64,000 bases of DNA from Nemophila menziesii (taxonomy: Eukaryota > Streptophyta > Magnoliopsida > Boraginales > Hydrophyllaceae), in assembly GCA_029959085.1 (NCBI GenBank), contig JARWIR010000024.1, positions 14,868,296-14,932,295 on the forward strand, in the 5' to 3' direction. Position numbers and translations under genes: made by a program. Every line of letters begins with the position of its first letter. The first letter of the stretch is position 1. Below are positions 35,115-45,883 of this stretch, piece after piece. The notes beneath the pieces are model-generated. The model was not told the DNA's origin and did no database searches. It saw nothing but the letters and a program-made list of their open reading frames with translations.

Positions 35115-35815
35115 CCATTATTCACCCTAAAAAGAAAAAAGGAGGTTTTGTTCTTAACTCCAGTGATAACACGATTTATAAAGCTCAAGAGATCCACCAA
35201 ATCATGGAAGAATTGATGAACAAAAAGGTTCTTAACTTTGGTTTTGTTAGTACATACATTAATAAACACTGGAAACTCCAAGGTGAGGTTAAAATGCAAA
35301 GAATCAGCCTCAATGAGTTCAAGCTGTTTTTAATAACATTGAATATAAGAATATGGTATGGAGTCAAAGACCTTGGACTTTGATGGTAAGCACTTTGCAG
35401 TGAATGATCCATCATTATTAGGTAGTGACTGAGTTAGGAATATTACTTAGTAGGTACAAATTTATGGGTTACCTTTCGGTTTATTAAATGTTGACAACAT
35501 TAATGAAATCAGTAGCTCTATTGGTAAAGTACATAAAATCATTCTTCCTACAGAACTGATCAATAATGAGAATTCCTTCTCACGTGTTTTAATTTATTGG
35601 AAACACAACAAACCACGCATTCCTGGCTTCAAATTTTGAGAATCAGAAAATAAATGCTATTTGATTAAGTTTAACTATGTTAATGTTGGTCAAGTCTACT
35701 ATGGTTGCGGCACTTTTGATCATGAAGAGATTGATTGTCAAACAAAAAAGAAGATCATGCCTAGGCTTGGCAACTGGATGAAGATTTCAACAGTAAAAAG
35801 GTGATGTTGTTTGTT
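35115..35815 (+). pseudogene. LINE ORF1-like remnant: DUF4283 and zinc knuckle
   Basis: Frames read VLNFGFVSTYINKHWKLQG, KMQRISLNEFKLFF and SQRPWTLM (DUF4283 region, about 35220-35390). They continue with VGQVYYGCGTFDHEEIDC (about 35685-35740), a CCHC-type knuckle whose first Cys is replaced by Tyr. VLIYWKHNKPRIPGFKF between them is the usual spacer of these proteins. Stops and frame changes are frequent, and no ORF2 follows. It is distinct in sequence from LINE A ORF1. Confidence 0.6.
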
Positions 35816-36030
35816 TCTACCTGGGTTTCTCTTACCTCTCTTGAGTTGGAAAATGATAAGACTTATCAATAAATGAGTATAAAAGTTTAATTATAGAGTA
35901 AACTTGTGGGTCTCACTTGGTCTAAACCTCGAAGCAAGTTAGTTCATTACTTGTCCTATAAGAAAATTCGCATGAATTTGGACGGCTCACGCCGTCTTCT
36001 CTAAAATATGCGTTCTTAAAAATCTTTTTA

Positions 36031-36437
36031 CTCCATCTAAAAAAATATTAACAATCACTTGTTTTTAATGAGATATCCAAGTATATCCAAACCATTTACA
36101 AAATTCCCCCAAGAATAATTCACAACTCCTTTACATGTAGGATCTTTCACCCAAAGATAATCTAGTTTACAATCAAGAGGTAGCGGTGAATTATTAGAGT
36201 CAATAGGAAGACGGCTAGTAATGTATTATGGAATACATTAAGTCAAAGTTGATTGTAATAGACTTTTTCTACTATTTAAATAGAAGTAATATTAAAAAAA
36301 ATAGATATAAAATATTTTTGGTATCGAAAAAATAAAAAATAATATTGGATACTATAAAAAATTGGACATAGGGATAAAGAGTAAGTACTTGTCTAAAAGT
36401 CAAAATTAATATTTATTAAGGGAATTGATGGACGGAG
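36031..36437. mobile_element. Possible Stowaway-like element
   Basis: CTCCATCT at 36031 and GATGGACGGAG ending at 36437 form an imperfect inverted pair, each flanked by TA (36029-36030 and 36438-36439). The 407-bp AT-rich interior is non-coding. The terminal match is weaker than for the MITE at 45199, so the call is tentative. Confidence 0.4.
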
Positions 36438-36512
36438 TAATTATCTCACTCAACGTAATTAAAAACACATTAAATTTCATATTTAATTTTTTTTTTGTGA
36501 TTGATATCTCAA

Positions 36513-36521
36513 CTATATATA
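36513..36521 (+). promoter_or_regulatory. TATA-like box upstream of the S-protein homologue
   Basis: CTATATATA lies about 40 bp upstream of the chosen ATG at 36561. This would place transcription start near 36545 and a short leader, a normal arrangement for a plant gene. Confidence 0.5.
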
Positions 36522-36560
36522 GAAGGGTCATTGAATAGTTTAAATCATATGTTTTCAAAC

Positions 36561-36959
36561 ATGGCCACCAAAAATCTCTTTCTCCTAATCGTAATAGCGG
36601 TTCATGGCTATGTTTGTATAATCGTGTCATTTGCTAATCCTAATCATCTCAATTCACCAATTATTCACTTAATTAGTCATATTGGTAATAGTTCTTTACC
36701 CGTAACTATTTTTTGTGATCCAGATAATTTGCAGCATACATTATATAAGGGTAATGATTATCAATTAAAAGATATACAAACAAACAAGGTTTCCTATTGC
36801 GAGGCTAGATATAATGAAGACTTTACAGATTGGCATTCGTATGACCCAGAAAGAGATCAAGGTCATCCAATTTTATTTTGGTTGATTAACGAAGAGGGAA
36901 TTTTTGGTAGTTATGATAAAATTCATTGGAGAAATGAGACTACTTGGCAATACGAATAA
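36561..36959 (+). CDS. S-protein homologue (plant self-incompatibility S1 family), secreted
   Basis: An intact, intronless 132-residue frame resembling the plant S1/S-protein-homologue family: small secreted proteins, some of which act in pollen-stigma recognition, most of unknown role. Residues 1-25 (MATKNLFLLIVIAV...) form a hydrophobic signal peptide, with likely cleavage after SFA. The mature part shows LPVTIFCDPDN, VSYCEARYNED, HSYDPERDQG and FWLINEEGIFGSYD, the order of the family's strands. Only two Cys stand in the mature part, whereas family members usually have four. The ATG at 36561 is preferred over 36501 because it gives the signal peptide and lies behind the TATA box. This is the only gene in the window that looks like a host gene. 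Confidence 0.72.
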   Translation: MATKNLFLLIVIAVHGYVCIIVSFANPNHLNSPIIHLISHIGNSSLPVTIFCDPDNLQHTLYKGNDYQLKDIQTNKVSYCEARYNEDFTDWHSYDPERDQGHPILFWLINEEGIFGSYDKIHWRNETTWQYE

Positions 36960-36968
36960 TAGTTATTT

Positions 36969-37003
36969 CCTAAATTTCTTTCGTGTCCAAAAAAAAAAAA
37001 AAA
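36969..37003 (+). mobile_element. Tiny poly(A)-tailed insertion after the S-protein homologue
   Basis: About 20 bases ending in a 15-A run (36989-37003) are flanked by the direct repeat AATAGTTATTT at 36958-36968 and 37002-37012. A short tail with poly(A) and an 11-bp duplication fits target-primed insertion of an extremely truncated LINE or SINE end. The duplication overlaps the stop codon and leaves it intact. Confidence 0.4.
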
Positions 37004-37012
37004 TAGTTATTT

Positions 37013-37861
37013 TGTAATGGTGGTAAATGGCCACTCAATATTAGGTGTTCAGCCGAAGAACATGATAATCCTTTCATATTTTGAATGTTAATTGCATTTC
37101 TCATCTTTCGTTAATAGGTTTGGTCCTAAAATTTCATAGACTAAGACCATTTTATATATAAGTCCCTTTATAATACATATGAAGTTTGAAAATAACCGGT
37201 GGACTCCTTGCCTGAAAAAACTAACCACTTGTTTAATTTAATGATATATATTTTACATATATAATTAATAGTTATTGATATAAATATTGGACTATGTAAT
37301 AATGAAAGTCTTTGCCATAAATATTTACCAACAAATTACAATATTATCAATTCATAATCTAGTAATAATTTTTTGTTTGATAGCAATTAAAGTAATTATA
37401 TTCTAAACTTTTGATTTTTTTCTTCTCTTTTTTCCTTTCCTTTCTTTTTGTGTTAATTTATTTTTTACTTTTGTAGTATAAAGTGGACTAAGAAATAAAA
37501 GTAAATAAAAAAGGCTAAAGTTATTTTTTAAAAGAAATATTCAAAATCTACACTCAAAAGAAATTATTAAATAAAGTATCTTTGTAATATAAATGTAGAA
37601 ATTTCTATATTTTATAATAGATTAGTAAATTTACATAAATAAAAAATTAGCTAAATGCATCATTAATCTATATTTTATATAAAAAGTTCAAAATAATGTA
37701 TATATAAAAAGTAGATCAAGGAATTAATCGCATGTTAATTTTTTAAGGGGATAAAATCTAAGGTTATGGGGTGTTAAATTTAAAGTTATGACGAGCTAAA
37801 TTTAAAACAGTGGTGAGGGCAATCTGGAAGACCCCGGCTGGAAGAAGGGAGAGGGTGCAAT
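37013..37861. other. AT-rich spacer, no gene seen
   Basis: No coding signal or recognised repeat. It includes the GGTGCAAT target (37854-37861) of the following MITE. Confidence 0.55.
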
Positions 37862-38122
37862 CAGTAGCGGGGGGCTAAGTTTTAGTTTCGAACTATAAAA
37901 AAATTACTTTTATCATGACTTGTACCTTAAGTGATCAACTAATACCACCTTTGACTTGCCACTAAGCCTATAAAGTTATTTGTTAATTTTGAACATTGAA
38001 TATTACTTAATGCGTAAAGAAGCAAATTATTATTTGTCAAAAAAAATTACACATACATTGTTAAAAATCTCGGGGTTTGGGTGGGCTTGGGCCCCCCGCA
38101 GACCCACATAATTCCGCCACTG
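37862..38122. mobile_element. hAT-type MITE, 261 bp, TSD GGTGCAAT
   Basis: It starts CAGTAGCGGGGGGC and ends TTCCGCCACTG, giving a 9-bp terminal inverted repeat with one mismatch (CAGTAGCGG / CAGTGGCGG). The 8-bp duplication GGTGCAAT stands at 37854-37861 and 38123-38130. Termini of this form and 8-bp duplications are typical of Tip100-like hAT elements. There is no coding capacity. Confidence 0.85.
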
Positions 38123-38293
38123 GGTGCAATGTATTTTTTTTATAAGTTTTTACCATGATTATTTTTTTGTAATTTTTCATTACCCTCTCCGCCCGAGATA
38201 AGGCTGCAACACCCATCCCACCCTCCATACACCCCTATTTTATACAATATATAGGGAAAGATAAAAAGTGACTGGAATTTAATATCGACTAAA

Positions 38294-39085
38294 TGTTGTT
38301 TCTTATGTGTTAAAACATGTAAACAAATAAATTAAACTAAATATAAATGCAGGAATTAAGAAATATAATTGATAAACTTACAGACAGAATGCAAAAAGAA
38401 ATTCCGAGGCTTGAACTTGATTCAATGTCCTTAAGATCTATTCGTCCTGCTATGGTGCTCACAATTGATAGCAATGATCTCCCAGGATACAACGGACTCA
38501 AGTCAATCAATAGCAGCACTACACAAAGATTGACAACGGCGAACTGAAAATGTATTGTCTTTCTCTCTCAAAACTTTGTAATATGGATATGCAAAAAACC
38601 CTAATTAATATTTTAGATTTTATTTCTCTGATCCTTTTTTTTTAAAAATGGTGGGAGGCCTCCCTATATATAGAATTGAATAAGAGGCAATGCAATACCA
38701 TTCAATGGGTACGTGACTGTTCAAATTAGGAGACATTTAACCATTGAAACATTACATGAAACAACACGTTGCTTCAGTGACAATAGGTTTTAGTTTACAC
38801 GTGCGCTTAGATAACGGTCACAAGATAGAATTTTTTGGTAATGTTTTCTTAGTGTTTTATTTACACACACGTGACCAAAACAGATCTCATTTTGGATTTT
38901 ACTTGTAACACGTCCCGTGCTCAAAACTCAGGATATGCAGATATATTTCTAAGCTTCTTTCTTTTTGTTCTCCAAATTTTTATACTCAATTTCTCATTCA
39001 CTTATCAATGGTTTTAACCAAGTGAATATCAAACAATTGAGTCAACGTCGTTAGTCCACACTTGGAAAAATCCAATTGACTAACA
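38294..39085 (-). repeat. Copia B 3' LTR
   Basis: A 792-bp LTR, in element orientation TGTTAGTCAATTGG ... GAAACAACA. The frames at 38337-38547 are chance reading through it. It borders the polypurine tract on its right. Confidence 0.95.
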
Positions 39086-39682
39086 ATCCCCCACATGAAT
39101 GGAAATTGACTAACCAACCAAAAACAAAAAATGAAAAAACACGAGAGAGAAGACGGTAGAGAGATGCTGCATCGAGAAAGGTAGCCAAAGACCTTGAACC
39201 TTGCCCTAGTGAGATCTACCGGATATACTCGCCAACCAGTGAACGCGATGTCTTGAACTGTTCGGCTTTTTGTGTATACCAAGACAATAGAAATCACACA
39301 GCACCCCTCGGTACATTCTTGAAGTTCTCATTGTTGTGTTCATTTTGGCCCTGAACAACTCCTGGTTTCATGAGTACTCTTGGAGAATTTAACCTAAAAA
39401 ATTCTCGTTAGAAGCGGTCCACTCCTTACTCAGATAGGTGGTTGACTTGTTAAGAGTATCTTGTACTACACAACTTGAATTTATCAAGCTACAAGAACCA
39501 TTAAAAGCATAGCTTAACCTTAACATTTTACAGGTGACACTGTCTGCTCGTCAAAGGAATAGGTAGGAGGTTTACAAAACCTCTACAGTGTATAACTAGT
39601 TGCAATTTACATACCAGTTGTCTCCTTGAACCTAGATCTTGGGATCTCCAGTCAACTAGGTAGAGTTTCCGCATGGCAACTT
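39086..39682 (-). other. Copia B polypurine tract and 3' untranslated region
   Basis: In element orientation CATGTGGGGGAT (39086-39097) directly precedes the 3' LTR and serves as the plus-strand primer. The rest is non-coding and reaches back to the pol stop at 39683. Confidence 0.8.
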
Positions 39683-39833
39683 TTAAGATATAGGTTTAAG
39701 ACCCATTCCCCTCGATGAATTATAAACTAACTCTCTAGATAGCCCTTTGGTAAGCGGATCCGCGATATTATCTTTTGACCTCACATAGTCAATTGAAATA
39801 ACTCCATTAGAGAGTAGTTTTTTTATCGTATTG

Positions 39834-39865
<32 letters not shown>

Positions 39866-41206
39866 GTAAATGTTACTTTGTGCCCTTCCAATCGCAGATT
39901 GACTATAGCAATGAATACAAATAGATGGCACAGGCTTAGTCCAACACGGTATATCTTCTAAAAAATTTCGAAGCCACTCTGCTTCTTCTCCAGCTTTATC
40001 CAAAGCAATGAACTCAGATTCCATTGTGGATCGAGCTATGCATGTTTGCTTAGAAGATTTCCAAGATACGGCTGCACCTCCCAAAGTGAACACATAACCA
40101 CTAGTAGATTTGGTTTCACTTGAATCTGATATCCAATTCGCATCGCTGTATCCCTCTAAAACAGCTGGATATTTTGTATAATGCAACTCGTTGTTCTTAG
40201 TATATCTCAAATATCTAAGAACTCTTACAATAGCTATCCAATGGTTTTGCCCTGGATTGCTAGTATATCTACTCAACTTACTGACGGCATATGCAATATC
40301 GGGTCTTATACAATTCATTAAGTACATTAGACTACCAATAATGCGCGAATACTCCAACTGAGCTATTCCTTCACCAGTATTCTTAGTTAGATGTAAATTT
40401 ACATCTATAGGAGTCTTCACTGGACTTGAGTCATATTTCTTGAATTTATCAAGAATATTTTCAATGTAATGAGATTGAGATAGGATAAGTCCATTAGATG
40501 TTTTAATAATTTTCATTCCCAAAATGACATCTGCCACTCCTAAATCTTTCATGTCAAACCTCGTATTCAACATCTTCTTTTTCGCTTTGATGATATCTAA
40601 ATTACTTCCCATGATTAACATATCATCCACATAAAGACAAACAATGACATACTCATGATTCGTGCCTTTTACATACACACATTTATCACATTCATTAATT
40701 CTAAAGCCATTTGACAACATGACTTGATCGAATTTCTCATGCCATTGTTTAGGTGCTTGTTTCAAACCATATAACGATTTGATAAGCTTACACACCTTAT
40801 TATCTTGGCCGGGAACCACAAACCCCTCAGGTTGTTCCATATAGATCTCTTCATCTAAATCGCCATTTAAGAAGGCCGTCTTTACATCCATTTGATGTAT
40901 CTCAAGATTGTTAATCGCAGCAATCGCAATTAACATACGAATGGATGTTATACGACTAACTGGTGAATAGGTAACAAAATAATCAAGGCCTTCTTTTTGC
41001 CTATAACCCTTGGCTACAAGCCTAGCCTTGTACTTATCAATTGTTCCATCGGCCTTCATCTTTCTTTTGAAAATCCATTTGCACCCTAAGGGTTTATTTC
41101 CAGGAGGAAGATCCACCAGTTGCCATGTATGATTTTGCATGATGGACTCAATTTCGCTGTTTACAGCTTCTCTCCAGTTAGGAGCTTCAGGAGTCGACAT
41201 TGCCTC
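39683..41206 (-). pseudogene. Copia B pol: reverse transcriptase and RNase H
   Basis: A 505-residue open frame continues the integrase frame after an in-frame TAG at 41207-41209. RT motifs in order: [57 protein letters not shown] and catalytic [11 protein letters not shown] (about 40619-40633). RNase H follows with [45 protein letters not shown] and [15 protein letters not shown]. The third acidic motif normally reads HCDSQ; Tyr here (codon at about 39904-39906) suggests loss of RNase H activity. RT itself looks complete. Confidence 0.93.
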
Positions 41207-42364
41207 CTAAAAAGTTTTGGGCTCATTTTCTAACAAATAAGTTATAAAATCTGGACCAAAGGATTTGGCCGTTCTAGCCCTTTTACCACGTCTCGGTTCA
41301 TCTTCACTTATAGACTCTTGGTGTAATTCTCTATCATGACTCTGCTCATGGGTTCTTTTAAGAGACGTTTCTCCTTGTCTAATCTTACAAGGATAGATAT
41401 CTTCAAAGAAGAATGCATTTCTTGACTCTAAAATTGTATTGACATGAATGTCATCAATTTCAGATTTATGAATAAGAAATCGATAAGCGGAATTATTGTT
41501 CGCATATCCAATAAAGATTCCATCAACTGTTTTAGGTCCAATCTTTATTTCTTTCAGAGTATGAACTCTTACTTTAGCTAGACACCCCCACACTTTTAAG
41601 TATTGAAAGCTAGGTGGTCGTCCTTTCCATAGATCATATGGAGTTTTCTTGAGTTTCTTATGGGGTAACTTATTGAGAATATGATTCGCTGTTAAGACAA
41701 CTTCCCCCCACAAATTCTGGGGTAAGCCAGAATTAATCAACAAAGAATTCATCATTTCCTTTAGAGTACGGTTTTTGCGTTCTGCAATACCGTTTTGTTG
41801 AGGAGAATAAGGAGCAGTAATTTGATGAATAATACCCTGCTCTTGACAATATTTCTCGAAGGGGAATACATATTCTCCACCTCTATCACTCCTTAGTATT
41901 TTGATCTTCTTACTTAGTTGATTTTCAACTTCACTTTTGTATTGCTTAAAGGCCTCAAATGCTTCATCTTTACTTCTTAGTAAATACACATAGCAATACC
42001 TAGTGCTGTCATCGATAAAAGTAATAAAATACTTATTACCGCCTCTCGTTTGCACATATTTCAAATCACAGATATCACTGTGTATTAACCCTAATGGTTC
42101 AGTACTCCTTTCCACGAATTTAAAAGGAGTTTTAGCCAATTTGGCTTCAACACATATCTCGCATTTATTATGAGAATCGAGATCCAATTTAGGTATTAGA
42201 CCTAAATTCACAAGTTTATGCAAAGACTTAAAATGCACATGTCCTAATCTGTTATGCCATAAATTAGGAGACTCAAGCAAGTAAGCAGAACTAGTAATAT
42301 TATAAATAGCATTATCAGTTACATTCTTACAAGTAGTTTTGGGTACCACGGTCATTACATTCAT
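41207..42364 (-). pseudogene. Copia B pol: integrase
   Basis: The frame opens after a frameshift near 42385. It carries the GAG-pre-integrase zinc motif [14 protein letters not shown] with [11 protein letters not shown] (HHCC). The core follows with [15 protein letters not shown] and [20 protein letters not shown] (Asp), [13 protein letters not shown] (Asp) and [18 protein letters not shown] (Glu), so the D,D,E triad is kept. The C-terminal part reads [14 protein letters not shown]. The frame ends at TAG 41207-41209, where a Lys codon would be expected before EAMSTPEAP. Confidence 0.93.
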
Positions 42365-43698
42365 CTTAAATAAACCGTCACAGGGGAACCTTTTCCTACA
42401 AACATCCCACTTTTAGTGAGTATAAACTTATCAGATTCAAACACTAACTTAAATCCATTTTTACTCAACAAGGAACCTGACACTAAATTCTTTCTAATAT
42501 CAGGTACATGTAAAACATTATTGAGACTCAACTCTTTTCCGGAAGTCATCTTCAAGACAACGATTCCAGTTCCAAGTACTTTTGAAGTAGCGGAATTGCC
42601 CATAAATAAGATCTCTTCAGTTGTCGCTGGTTTGTATGTTTTGAACATATTTTTCTCAGAGCATACATGTCGAGTGGCCCCAGTATCCACCCACCATTGT
42701 TTGGGATTCCCAACCAAATTCACTTCAGAAATAACTGCAGCGAGATCAATCTCATTAACATCTTTAACCAGATCGTTAATCTCTGTCATGTTGGCTTGGC
42801 CTTGCTTTCCTTTCTTGAAATTGCCTTTTCCGTTGTCTTTGCGACTTCGACAATCTTTGGCACGATGTCCTAATTTACCACACACATAACAGTTACCAGA
42901 GAACTTGATATTCTTATTGTTGATTGACTGCTCTTGGATTGAGTTCTTTCGTTTTTTGTTATTGGGCCTGTTTTGCTCCACAACATTTGCCTTTGACTCC
43001 ACAAAACGATTAATGGTCCTCCTTTCAGACATCCTGTTATCTTCCTCAATCCTTAGCCTCACAATCAGGTCTTCAACTGACATCTCCTTGCGTTTGTGTT
43101 TCAGATAATTCTTGAAATTTTTCCACGAAGGAGGCAGTTTTTCTACTATAGTAGCCACTTTGAAAGTTTCTCCCAATTTCATGCCTTCAGCATCGAGCTC
43201 ATGCAATATTAATTGGAACTCTTGTACCTGACTCATGACTGTCTTGGAATCTACCATCTTGAAGTCAAGAAATTTTCCGACTACAAATTTCTTTATGCCG
43301 GCATCTTCAGTTTTGTACTTTCGATCAAGAGATTCCCACAATTCCTGAGCAGTCTTGTAAGGACTATACACATTGTAAAGTGTATTATCCAATGCATTTA
43401 GGATATAATTCCTACACAAGAAATCAGCATTTTTCCAGGCATCAACTGCTGCAACTGTCTGTACGTCTGGATTTTCACCCAATGCAGGTGCATCTTCCGT
43501 TAAATACTTGGTTAAACTCAAGGTGGTCAAATAGAACACCATCTTCTGTTGTCACCTCTTGAAGTCATTTCCATTGAACTTCTCAGGCTTCTCAGCGGGT
43601 CCAATAGGGCCGAATGCATTCCTCGCAATCGGGATTGCAGATGGTATGTTGTTACCGGTTCCATCATTGTCGGATGCATTGCCTATCTCAGTAGACAT
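42361..43698 (-). pseudogene. Copia B gag and protease
   Basis: The start is ATG at 43696-43698 (MSTEIGNASDNDGTGNN). After EKFNGNDFKR an in-frame TGA (43552-43554) replaces the expected Trp codon before QQKM. The frame then runs through the capsid ([39 protein letters not shown]), a CCHC knuckle [14 protein letters not shown] and the aspartic protease motif [13 protein letters not shown]. It ends [20 protein letters not shown] before a one-base frameshift near 42385. Without the TGA and the frameshift this would be a normal gag-pol. Confidence 0.93.
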
Positions 43699-44303
43699 TG
43701 TTTCTATCACAAATAGAAACCACAGTTATTCAACAAATTGTTTTTATAAAATAAAATAACGACAAACACGATTCTTATAAAAAATGATTAAGCAACAAAA
43801 AGGAACCTAAATGTTATCGCCAAGAATAAATTCTTGTTTAGGAAGATTTATAGAGTATCCTTTAATTCCCCAAGTTTTTATGTTCTTGTTAGTCCCCCAA
43901 GATTTATTTATATTCTTGTTGTAGAGGACAAAAGGAATTAAAGGGGTACAAGCAAAAAACAAATAAAGAAAAAAATTGGATAAACAAATAGTAATTACAA
44001 ACAAAAGTTCATAAATGTTACTGTACAAATAAAAGTAAATAAATGTTACTGTACAAAATGACAGTAATTTGATTAAAAAAGTGTTTCAGACTATAAAGCT
44101 ACTGGATTCAAATAAAAAAATATATATATTACAGAAGAAAAATTAACTAAACAAATGCACAACTATCAAAATTACATAAAATGATAGTATATTAAAACAA
44201 ATAGTAACAAGTTTGAAAAGCCAAAAACACAAAATTTTCACATAAGAGAAACAATTTTTTTTCCCAGTAATTAACACAACAGAAAACAAGATAGATCTTA
44301 AGT
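43699..44303 (-). other. Copia B leader between 5' LTR and gag
   Basis: About 600 bp of AT-rich untranslated leader. The bases right after the LTR (element orientation ACTTAAGATCT) do not match the usual tRNA-Met primer site; I could not assign a primer. Confidence 0.7.
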
Positions 44304-45097
44304 TGTTGTTTCTTATGTGTTAAAACATGTAAACAAATAAATTAAACTAAATATAAATACAATAAATTAAGAAATATAATTGATAAACTTACAGACAGAA
44401 TGCAAAAAGAAATTTCGAGGCTTGAACTTGGTTCAATGTCCTTAAGATCTATTCGCCCTGCTATGGTGCTCACAATTGATAGCGATGATCTCCCAGGATA
44501 CAACAGACTCAAGTCAATCGATAGCAGCACTACACAAAGATTGACAACGGTGAACTGAAAATGTATTGTCTTTCTTTCTCAAAACTTTGTAATATGGATA
44601 TGCAAAAAACCCTAATTAATATTTTAGATTTTATTTCTCTGATCCTTCTTTTTAAAAAGTGGTAGGAGGCCTCCCTATTTATAGAAATGAATAAGAGGCA
44701 ATGCAACACCATTCAATGGGTACGTGACTGTTCAAATTAGGAGACATTTAACCATTGAAGCATTACATGAAACAACACGTTGCTTCAGTGACAATAGGTT
44801 TTAGTTTACACGTGCGCTTAGATAACGGTCACAAGATAGAATTTTTTTGGTAATGTTTTCTTAGTGTTTTATTTACACACACGTGACCAAAACAGATCTC
44901 ATTTTGGATTTTACTTGTAACACGTCCCGTGCTCAAAACTCAGGATATGCAGATATATTTCTAAGCTTCTTTCTTTTTGTTCTCCAAATTTTTATACTCA
45001 ATTTCTCATTCACTTATCAATGGTTTTAACCAAGTGAATATCAAACCATTGAGTCAACGTCGTTAGTCCACACTTGGAAAAATCCAATTGACTAACA
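44304..45097 (-). repeat. Copia B 5' LTR
   Basis: A 794-bp LTR almost identical to 38294-39085. In element orientation a TATA box CTATAAATAG lies at 44675-44684. Right flank CTAAA completes the target duplication. Confidence 0.95.
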
Positions 45098-45198
45098 CTA
45101 AACATATGTAATAAATGATAGTTTAAATTAATCTATATTTTCTCATTGTTAAAAACAAGAAGATAACTTTAATATCCCTATTATTCCCCTAATATATA

Positions 45199-45457
45199 CT
45201 CCCCCCGTCCATAAAAGTTTGTCACAATTTCCAAAAATAGTTGTCTACAAAAAGTTGTCCATTAAAAGATCAAGACACATTTTTACTCTTTATACCATAT
45301 TTATCCTTATTTAATTATTAAAATTTATGTTTTCAATAAAAATTTAAGATTTCAAGACACTTTATGAGGGGCATGTTAGTAAACATGACATCTAATAATT
45401 ACTTTTCTTAGTTTGTGTGCAAGACAAAATATGATAAAGATTTATGGACGGAGGGAG
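45199..45457. mobile_element. Stowaway MITE, 259 bp, TSD TA
   Basis: CTCCCCCCGTCCATAAA at the left and TTTATGGACGGAGGGAG at the right are near-perfect inverted repeats, flanked by TA at 45197-45198 and 45458-45459. The CTCCCTCCGTCC terminus is diagnostic for Stowaway (Tc1/mariner-derived) MITEs. No coding capacity. Confidence 0.92.
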
Positions 45458-45883
45458 TATGTAATTTCAAAACAAATTTCCTATGCTTCCACGACAAACA
45501 AAAACAAACTCAATTTTCCTCTCTTTGTTGTATCGATCTCAACCTTCCCAAGAGTGTGAGACCCAAAAATTGATGATGTCATGTTTTAATGGATCTTATT
45601 AATAAGGTATGAAATATGCAACGGTTTATAGTAATTGATAAAAGACTGGGGTTTCTAATAATTAATTAATTGAATTTTGGTGTCCTTATTTGTTTTTGAT
45701 GGAAAACATACTTGTCATGCTAGCTATATACACATGTGTGTATGGGTATCTCAGAGTGGGTCAATAACCTGAAGAAGTCCCTTAAGTGGGTTGACCATGA
45801 AAATTCCCACTATTAGTGAATCACCTACCTGCATGAGAAATGATGCTATAACCCTTCTATTGATTTATAAAAAAGGAACAAAC
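45458..45883. other. Spacer, no gene seen
   Basis: Non-coding sequence between the Stowaway MITE and the hAT left end. Confidence 0.5.

Larger units (their letters stand above)
38294..45097 (-). mobile_element. Copia B, complete Ty1/copia element, TSD CTAAA
   Basis: A 6.8-kb element with near-identical LTRs (38294-39085 and 44304-45097), CTAAA at 38289-38293 and 45098-45102, a polypurine tract next to the 3' LTR, and one gag-pol reading frame on the minus strand. That frame is broken by only two nonsense codons and one frameshift. LTR similarity (about 20 differences in roughly 790 bp by eye) and coding state make it the youngest LTR element here. A standard tRNA-Met primer site next to the 5' LTR is not obvious. 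Confidence 0.95.

Noticed and set aside
36501..36560. Upstream ATG extending the S-protein homologue by 20 residues
   Set aside because: It overlaps the TATA box and would place a polar stretch before the signal peptide; the ATG at 36561 fits better.
42416..42889. 157-residue plus-strand ORF
   Set aside because: Antisense shadow of the Copia B gag-protease frame.
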